64,000 bases of DNA, taken from contig NZ_CP109150.1 of the NCBI RefSeq assembly GCF_035920365.1, positions 4,216,001 through 4,280,000 of the forward strand. The letters are read 5' to 3'. The notes beneath the pieces were generated by a model. That model was not told the DNA's origin, ran no database searches, and saw only the letters and a program-made list of their open reading frames with translations. The DNA comes from Micromonospora sp. NBC_01740. GTDB taxonomy: Bacteria; Actinomycetota; Actinomycetes; Mycobacteriales; Micromonosporaceae. The translations under genes were made by a program, and so were the position numbers. Positions 59,279 to 64,000 of this stretch are shown here, one piece after another; within the stretch, counting starts at the first letter, position 1, and every line of letters begins with the position of its first letter.

Positions 59279-61993
59279 GTGAGCCGGCGCGCGGCGTCGG
59301 TGCCGGCGCGGACGCCCGCGGTCCTGCGCCGCGCCGCGCTGCCGGTCGCCGTCCTCGACGCGTTGCGGTTCCCCCGCACGGCGCGGGGGGTCGACGAGGC
59401 CGTACGACTGCGGGCCGACATCGCCCGGCGGGGCCGGGACCTCGCCGACGCGCTGCACGCGATGGTCGGTCAGCTTCCGGCCGGGTCCCCCCTGCGACCG
59501 CGGATCGTCGGCCTGCGCCGCGCCCTGCACGCCGGCCGGCGCCCGGCCGGCCGGGAGTGGACGCCCGAGGTCGCCGGCCACCTGCCGGCGGCACTCGCGG
59601 AGGCGGTCTCGCGCTGGTCGGTCGACCTCGTGGCGGTCGGGGCCGCCGAGGAGGCCGTCGACGGGCTCCTCGCCGCCGAGCACGAGCAGCGGCGGGCCGT
59701 CCTGGTGAAGGCCGCCACCGACCCGAGCTTCCGGGTCGCGCTCGGGGGCACGAGCCCGACCCTCGCCGCCGAGCTGGAGAAGTGGATCGGTCAGCCGCAC
59801 CGGATCCCCCGGGCCAGGACCACGCTGAGCGTCGCCCGCTACCTGGCCCGCGCGTCGGCGAAGACCAGCCCGCTCAGTGCCTTCCTGACCAGCGGGCCGG
59901 TCGAGTGGGTCCCGGGCGGTCCCGCCCTGGCCGTCCGGCCGGGAGCCGGTCGCGGCGCGTTCGAGTTGTCCTACGCCCACCTGCGCGAGGAGATCGCCCA
60001 CCTCGTCGTCGGGCACCCCGCCGTGCGGGACGAGGCGCCACTGACGCTCAACCCGACCGCCCACGTCGCCGACGAGCACGTCCTCTACCTCCCCTCCGCA
60101 GGCTCGGAGGCACTCTGCGCCGTGCCCGCCCGCCCGTCGGTGCGGAGACTGTTCTCGTTGCTCGGCCCCGAACCGCACGGGCTGCCCCGCAGGGAGCTGC
60201 GGAACCGCCTCGCCGACGGCGACGCCCGCCTGCACGAGCAGGTCGACACCTTCCTCGACCACCTGTTCCGCAACGGCCTCGTCGTGCGGGCCCTGCCGGT
60301 CGCGCGCATCGAGGACGTGCCCGCCGCGCCGGCCGACTGGCTCGCCGACCGCCTCGCCGGCCGCGCCGCCGGCGAGCATGCCGGCGCCACGGACGAGCAT
60401 GCCGGCGCCGCCCTGGCCGCCGACCTGACCGCCCTCACCGAGGCCTTGTCGGTACGGCCGTCCGCCGACGACCCGGTGGCCTACGGTGACCACCGCGCCG
60501 GGCTGGTCGCCCGGGTGCACGGGCTCACGGCGCACGTTGGCGCGGACGACCGGCGCCGGGCGGTGTTCACCAGTGTCGCCGGCCTCCACGTGCGCGACAC
60601 GGTCGTCTCGGCGGAGCCGCTGGGGACCTGTTCCGTCGCCGCCTGGCAACCCGTCCTCGACGACCTCGACGCGCTGCGGCGGTGGCTCGCCCCCTGGTCG
60701 CCCCTGCTCCCGGTCAGGCTGGCGCTCACCGAGATCCTCGGTGACCGCGTCGCCGCCCGGGGAGCCGTGCCGGTGCTCGAGGTCTACCGCGAATTCCAGG
60801 CGGCCCTCGGCGCCGACGGTGAGGCCGGCGGGGAGCTGCGTCGCTGGCTCGCCCCGACGATGCCCTCCTGGCGGGGGGAGAGCCCGTTCGCGTCGGTGCG
60901 ACGCCTGGGCGGCGTGCTGCGCTCCGCCGCCGGTGCCCTCGCCCCCTTCCCGCTGGCGTCCGGCGAGCCGGGCGTGGCCCGGACGCAGGTGGACGTCGAG
61001 CCGCGGGTGCTGCGGGAGGCCGCTGCGGCCTACCCCGCCTGGGTTCCGCCACTGCGCTCGATCGGCGTGCTGCTCCAGCCCACAGGCGAGGACGCCGGCG
61101 GACCCAGGGCGGTGGTCAACTCGGTCCGGACGGGCTTCGGTTCGCTGCGGGCCCGCATCGATCACCTCGTCGGTGTGCCCGGGGCGGGGCTGATCGCCGA
61201 CGAGGGCAGCGGCCCGATCTACGCCGGCCTACGCAACCGGTTCGGGATGTCGATCAACGACCACCGTCCCCGGCTGCCGTACGAGATCGTCGACGTCCCG
61301 TACCTGCCGCCCGGGCCGGGCGCGCCCCGACGGCTGGCGGTCGGTGACCTGGTCGTGCGGCACGAGGAGGAGACCGGGCTGCTCGCGCTCTGGTCGGTGG
61401 CGCACCAGCGCTTCGTGCGCGTCGTGCACACCGGCATGGGGGCCTCGGCCTACCTGCCGATGTTCGCCCAACTGCTGACGACGCTCTCCGGCGAGCTTCC
61501 GTCGCATCTGCCCGTGCCGCCGGTCGCCGGGGTGCGGACCGTGGACACCGGGGACGGGCGGCGGGACTGGCCCCGGCTCGTCGCGGGCCGGCTCACCCTC
61601 CGCCGCTCCCGGATCCATCTGGCCGCCGCCCGCGTACCCGTGCCGCAGCCCCACGAGAGCGACGGCCGCTTCCTGCTGCGGCTGGCGGAGTGGCGGCGGG
61701 CGGAGCAGCTGCCCCGGCGGGTCTTCTTCCGGGTCTCCCGCGACGACTCCGGCGTCGAGCCCCTCCCGCCGGTCGGACCGGCCGGGGCCTACTGGGCAGG
61801 AAACAAGTGGCACAAGCCGATCTATCTCGACTTCGACAGCTGGTTCCTGGTCCAGGGTCTCGTCGCCGCGGTCCGTCGGCCCGGTACCACCGGGATCTCC
61901 TTCGACGAGGCGCTGCCCGACCCGCTGGCGCCGGGCACCGGCCCGGAGCATCACGTCAGCGAGCTGGTCCTCGACGTCGCCGGCGCGGACTGA
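59279..61993 (+). CDS. Split lantibiotic dehydratase, glutamylation protein (LanB N-terminal type)
   Basis: 904 residues from GTG 59279, with ggcggga ahead. It corresponds to the large N-terminal part of LanB, which uses glutamyl-tRNA to activate Ser/Thr of the core. Typical features are ARTTLSVARYLARASAKTSP and LSAFLTSGPVEW early, and KPIYLDFDSWFLVQGLVAAV near the end. The small elimination domain is missing here because it is encoded separately at 51207 or 52127, the arrangement of thiopeptide clusters (TbtB-like). A 19-bp hairpin follows the stop and ends the cluster. Confidence 0.9.
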   Translation: MSRRAASVPARTPAVLRRAALPVAVLDALRFPRTARGVDEAVRLRADIARRGRDLADALHAMVGQLPAGSPLRPRIVGLRRALHAGRRPAGREWTPEVAGHLPAALAEAVSRWSVDLVAVGAAEEAVDGLLAAEHEQRRAVLVKAATDPSFRVALGGTSPTLAAELEKWIGQPHRIPRARTTLSVARYLARASAKTSPLSAFLTSGPVEWVPGGPALAVRPGAGRGAFELSYAHLREEIAHLVVGHPAVRDEAPLTLNPTAHVADEHVLYLPSAGSEALCAVPARPSVRRLFSLLGPEPHGLPRRELRNRLADGDARLHEQVDTFLDHLFRNGLVVRALPVARIEDVPAAPADWLADRLAGRAAGEHAGATDEHAGAALAADLTALTEALSVRPSADDPVAYGDHRAGLVARVHGLTAHVGADDRRRAVFTSVAGLHVRDTVVSAEPLGTCSVAAWQPVLDDLDALRRWLAPWSPLLPVRLALTEILGDRVAARGAVPVLEVYREFQAALGADGEAGGELRRWLAPTMPSWRGESPFASVRRLGGVLRSAAGALAPFPLASGEPGVARTQVDVEPRVLREAAAAYPAWVPPLRSIGVLLQPTGEDAGGPRAVVNSVRTGFGSLRARIDHLVGVPGAGLIADEGSGPIYAGLRNRFGMSINDHRPRLPYEIVDVPYLPPGPGAPRRLAVGDLVVRHEEETGLLALWSVAHQRFVRVVHTGMGASAYLPMFAQLLTTLSGELPSHLPVPPVAGVRTVDTGDGRRDWPRLVAGRLTLRRSRIHLAAARVPVPQPHESDGRFLLRLAEWRRAEQLPRRVFFRVSRDDSGVEPLPPVGPAGAYWAGNKWHKPIYLDFDSWFLVQGLVAAVRRPGTTGISFDEALPDPLAPGTGPEHHVSELVLDVAGAD

Positions 61994-62017
61994 CGAGGGC
62001 TCGTCCCGGCGCGGAGA

Positions 62018-62059
62018 CGACGGTGGGGAGGGACGGTGATCCGTCCCTCCCCACCGTCG
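62018..62059. terminator. 19-bp perfect hairpin ending cluster B
   Basis: Arms 62018-62036 and 62041-62059 pair perfectly over 19 bases with the loop tgat. It lies between convergent genes (stops at 61993 and 62070) and is the strongest terminator in the window. Confidence 0.92.
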
Positions 62060-62069
62060 ACCGTGCCGC

Positions 62070-62936
62070 TCAGGACAGGAACTTGTCCAGGGCGGCCTCG
62101 ATGCTGCCGGAGTCCGGCGCCGCGTGCGACTTCATGGTGGTCTTGTTGTACGAGATGAAGCTCGGGCAGCGCGCCGCCGGGGCGTTGACGGTGCCGCCGT
62201 CGCCGATCTTCTCGGCGGTCTTCGCGGCGTAGAAGGTCAGGGTGTAGCGCGACGAGATGTAGTCGATGGTGACCTGCTTGCCGGCGCTGTCCTTGTACTG
62301 GCACTTCTTCGGCGCGCCCTCGCTGCCCTCGACGAACTTGAGGCAGCCGACCACGGACACCGTCTGGAAGTCGGCGCTCTTGGCGTAGTACGGCTTGTTC
62401 GAGGCGACCGACTTCGACGACCAGAAGTTCGGCCGGTCGGGGTTGTTCGAGAACGTGTACGCCTTGGCGCCGGACGGGCCGTTGTAGGTGGCCGCGTTCA
62501 GGATCTGGCCGCCGTCGCAGACGTTGGACAGGTCGCTGGAGTAGCGGGCGGTGACCGCGTTGTTGTTCGGCTCCTGCGTCTCCTGCTGCCCGGGGGTGGG
62601 GGAGGCGTCCGTGCCCGGCGTGCTGCTGGTGCCGGCGTCGGGGCTGGGACCGCCGGTCGCGACGATGGTGGGCTCGTCGTCGTCACCGTTGACCAGGACG
62701 AGGCCGATGCCGGCGCCGCAGATGGCGAGCACGAGGACCACCGCGCCGGCGACCAGTCCGATGACCAGGCCCTTGTTCGACTTCTTCGGCGGCGGGAAGG
62801 GAGCGCCGAACTGCGGCGCCTGCGCTGGCTGCCCGTAACCCGGGTACCCGCCCTGCTGCGGGGCCGGCGGCCCGCTCCAGGGGGTGACGTTCGGGTCCGG
62901 CTGCTGCCCTCCGTACGGAGGGTAACTGTCGCTCAT
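62070..62936 (-). CDS. Membrane-anchored hypothetical protein with Pro/Gly-rich cytoplasmic part
   Basis: 288 residues. The N-terminal 50 residues are Pro/Gln/Gly/Tyr-rich (SYPPYGGQQPDPNVTPW), a disordered cytoplasmic segment common in actinobacterial membrane proteins. One membrane helix (LVIGLVAGAVVLVLAICGAG, about 57-82) leads to a Thr/Pro/Gly linker and an extracytoplasmic domain of about 160 residues with four Cys (NVCDGG, VVGCLKF, KKCQYK, ARCPSF), probably two disulphides. No family recognised. It is convergent with cluster B and not obviously part of it. Confidence 0.7.
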   Translation of the reverse strand: MSDSYPPYGGQQPDPNVTPWSGPPAPQQGGYPGYGQPAQAPQFGAPFPPPKKSNKGLVIGLVAGAVVLVLAICGAGIGLVLVNGDDDEPTIVATGGPSPDAGTSSTPGTDASPTPGQQETQEPNNNAVTARYSSDLSNVCDGGQILNAATYNGPSGAKAYTFSNNPDRPNFWSSKSVASNKPYYAKSADFQTVSVVGCLKFVEGSEGAPKKCQYKDSAGKQVTIDYISSRYTLTFYAAKTAEKIGDGGTVNAPAARCPSFISYNKTTMKSHAAPDSGSIEAALDKFLS

Positions 62937-63278
62937 GTGAAGCCCTTATCGCTGTCGACGTGTGCCCAGGCACGGGATCAGGGATCAGGGTAGTGAGCGC
63001 CGCAAACCGTGACGATGGGCGGCTGAATTCGATAGAGGCACAGTTCGGTACCGACGGCGTCACGCGTGACTCTACGTACGAGTTACGGGCCAGTACGTGG
63101 CGAGATGCCCACAGATCCGGGGGTCGCGGACCGTGTGGATCCGGGCCGCCGGAAGGGAATTCCGTTGTGCGGCCCCGGGTGCGGACCGATGGGCGGGTCC
63201 AAGGCGGTGGTGTGACCAACATCACTCATTCGTGAGCCGAGATGTAGCCGACATTCCGCTAGGAAGACCGCGACCGCT

Positions 63279-63309
63279 GGCCCGGACGCCTGCTCTGGGC
63301 GTCCGGGCC
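63279..63309 (-). terminator. Hairpin terminator after the CBM2 gene
   Basis: GGCCCGGACGCC (63279-63290) and GGCGTCCGGGCC (63298-63309) pair perfectly over 12 bases, 36 bases behind the stop of the minus-strand gene. The other part of the 408-base gap (62937-63344) should hold the promoter of the 62070 gene; I see no clear element. Confidence 0.85.
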
Positions 63310-63344
63310 GACCGCGCCGGTGCCGTGCTGGTGAGGGGCGGATG

Positions 63345-64000
63345 TCAGGCGGGCGCGCAGGTCACCGTCGTCGTGGCGGCGCCCCCGGTGGTGCTGCCGA
63401 GGAAGCCGAAGGTGGCCTGCGCGCCGGGGGCGAGGGCGCCGTTCCAGTCCACGTGGCGGGCGGTGACCTCGGCCCCGTCCTGCGTCAGCCGGGTGTTCCA
63501 GGACTGGCTGATCCGCTGACCGTCGGTGAACGCGAAGCGGACGGTCCATCCGGAGATCGGCGCGGCGCCGGAGTTACGTACCGTCACCTCGCCCTGGAAG
63601 CCGCCCTGCCACTGGCCCACCACCCGATAGCTCGCGGCGCAGCCGTCAGCCGGGCCGGTGGGCGTCGGCGTCGGGCTGGCGGTGGGCGTCGGGCTGGCGG
63701 TGGGCGTCGGAGTGACGCCGCCCAGCGCCGCGGCCAGGGCCGGGTACCAGCGGTCGGCCATCTTCTGGTCGCCGGCCGCGTTCGGGTGTACGCCGTCGTA
63801 GGTGTCGGTGGCCGTGCTGAACCCGGTCCACTGGTCGACCACCACCACCGGCGAGGCGGGGGTGCCGGTCGCCGCCGCCCAGCCGTCGATCGCGCCGTTG
63901 AGGGCCGTCACCCGCTGGCCGCACTCCGGGCACGTGGGCGGCGCCATGGGGATGATCTTCGCGACGAGGACCCTCATCGCCGGGTTGCTGGCCCGCATCT
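63345..64000 (-). CDS. Partial SGNH-type hydrolase with CBM2 module
   Basis: The last 218 codons of a minus-strand gene that begins beyond the right edge. The first visible part is the end of an SGNH/GDSL hydrolase, with block V DGVHPNAAG carrying the catalytic Asp and His. A Thr/Pro linker (repeats of TPTASP) follows, and then a family 2 carbohydrate-binding module with CAASYRVVGQWQGGFQGEVT, VDWNGALAPGAQATFGF and the closing Cys of the CBM2 disulphide. It is a secreted esterase acting on plant or cell-wall polysaccharides. The nucleophile Ser block is outside the window. Confidence 0.88.
   Translation of the reverse strand, partial: MRASNPAMRVLVAKIIPMAPPTCPECGQRVTALNGAIDGWAAATGTPASPVVVVDQWTGFSTATDTYDGVHPNAAGDQKMADRWYPALAAALGGVTPTPTASPTPTASPTPTPTGPADGCAASYRVVGQWQGGFQGEVTVRNSGAAPISGWTVRFAFTDGQRISQSWNTRLTQDGAEVTARHVDWNGALAPGAQATFGFLGSTTGGAATTTVTCAPA

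Noticed and set aside
59048..61165. A 705-codon minus-strand frame opposite the LanB-like gene
   Set aside because: It is a GC-skew shadow rich in Gly, Arg and Pro; the plus-strand frame has clear LanB features.

Overview
The window is GC-rich throughout, uses GTG and TTG starts freely and packs genes into runs with 4-11 base overlaps. StrR/ParB-like and SARP regulators, secreted Tat and Sec proteins, a CBM2 protein and two natural-product gene clusters point to a filamentous actinobacterium. A Micromonospora-type genus is my best guess from gene style; I could run no search. I see no rRNA, tRNA, CRISPR array, insertion sequence or phage genes.

Region 1 (1-7.4 kb): a partial dehydrogenase-like gene and an aldo/keto reductase on the minus strand, then a nucleotidyltransferase-fold gene facing a minus-strand block of family 2 glycosyltransferase, UDP-galactopyranose mutase (glf) and two phosphotransferase-fold proteins. 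This looks like galactofuranose chemistry beside cluster A.

Region 2, cluster A (about 7.4-24.8 kb): a ParB/StrR-like regulator is followed by one long plus-strand operon. It encodes three adenylation enzymes, a condensation-domain protein that has lost its catalytic histidines, two carrier proteins, an SDR reductase, a C39-peptidase ABC exporter, a transglutaminase-like enzyme with an intact Cys-His-Asp triad, an AurF-type diiron oxygenase, and E1-alpha, E1-beta and E2 of a 2-oxoacid dehydrogenase-like complex. At its end lie two tandem genes for peptides of 29 and 30 residues. Their leaders are nearly identical and end in VVGA or VVGG, while the remaining cores are only ARCM and PMACQ. A peptidase-exporter for double-glycine leaders, matching leaders with four- and five-residue Cys cores, and carrier-protein chemistry in one operon is the combination I regard as possibly undescribed. 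A CmcI-like gene follows.

Region 3 (25-46.7 kb): mostly chromosomal housekeeping and secreted genes: a DUF6461-like protein, a secreted hydrolase, a trypsin-like protease, a repeat protein, an M23-like protein with a repeat tail, membrane and hypothetical proteins, a MalY-type aminotransferase, a DUF2804 protein, an HD-domain protein, a GlxA-type regulator, a MerR-HEAT protein with a HEAT partner, an ECF sigma factor with an Asp-box membrane protein, and a TetR / MarR-MFS efflux block.

Region 4, cluster B (46.9-62 kb): an AfsR/SARP regulator, 11-bp-spaced TGTAC repeats, a second ParB/StrR-like regulator paralogous to the first, then a thiopeptide set. This comprises two stand-alone LanB C-terminal-type proteins (elimination and pyridine-forming candidates), a SagB-type dehydrogenase, a leader-binding ThiF-like partner, a YcaO cyclodehydratase, two precursor peptides with near-identical leaders and different cores, and a split LanB glutamylation protein. 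In both cores Ser1 and a Ser12-Cys13 pair are conserved, which suggests the same ring size as lactazole. A 19-bp hairpin closes the cluster. The window ends with a membrane-anchored lipoprotein-like gene and a partial SGNH hydrolase-CBM2 gene.
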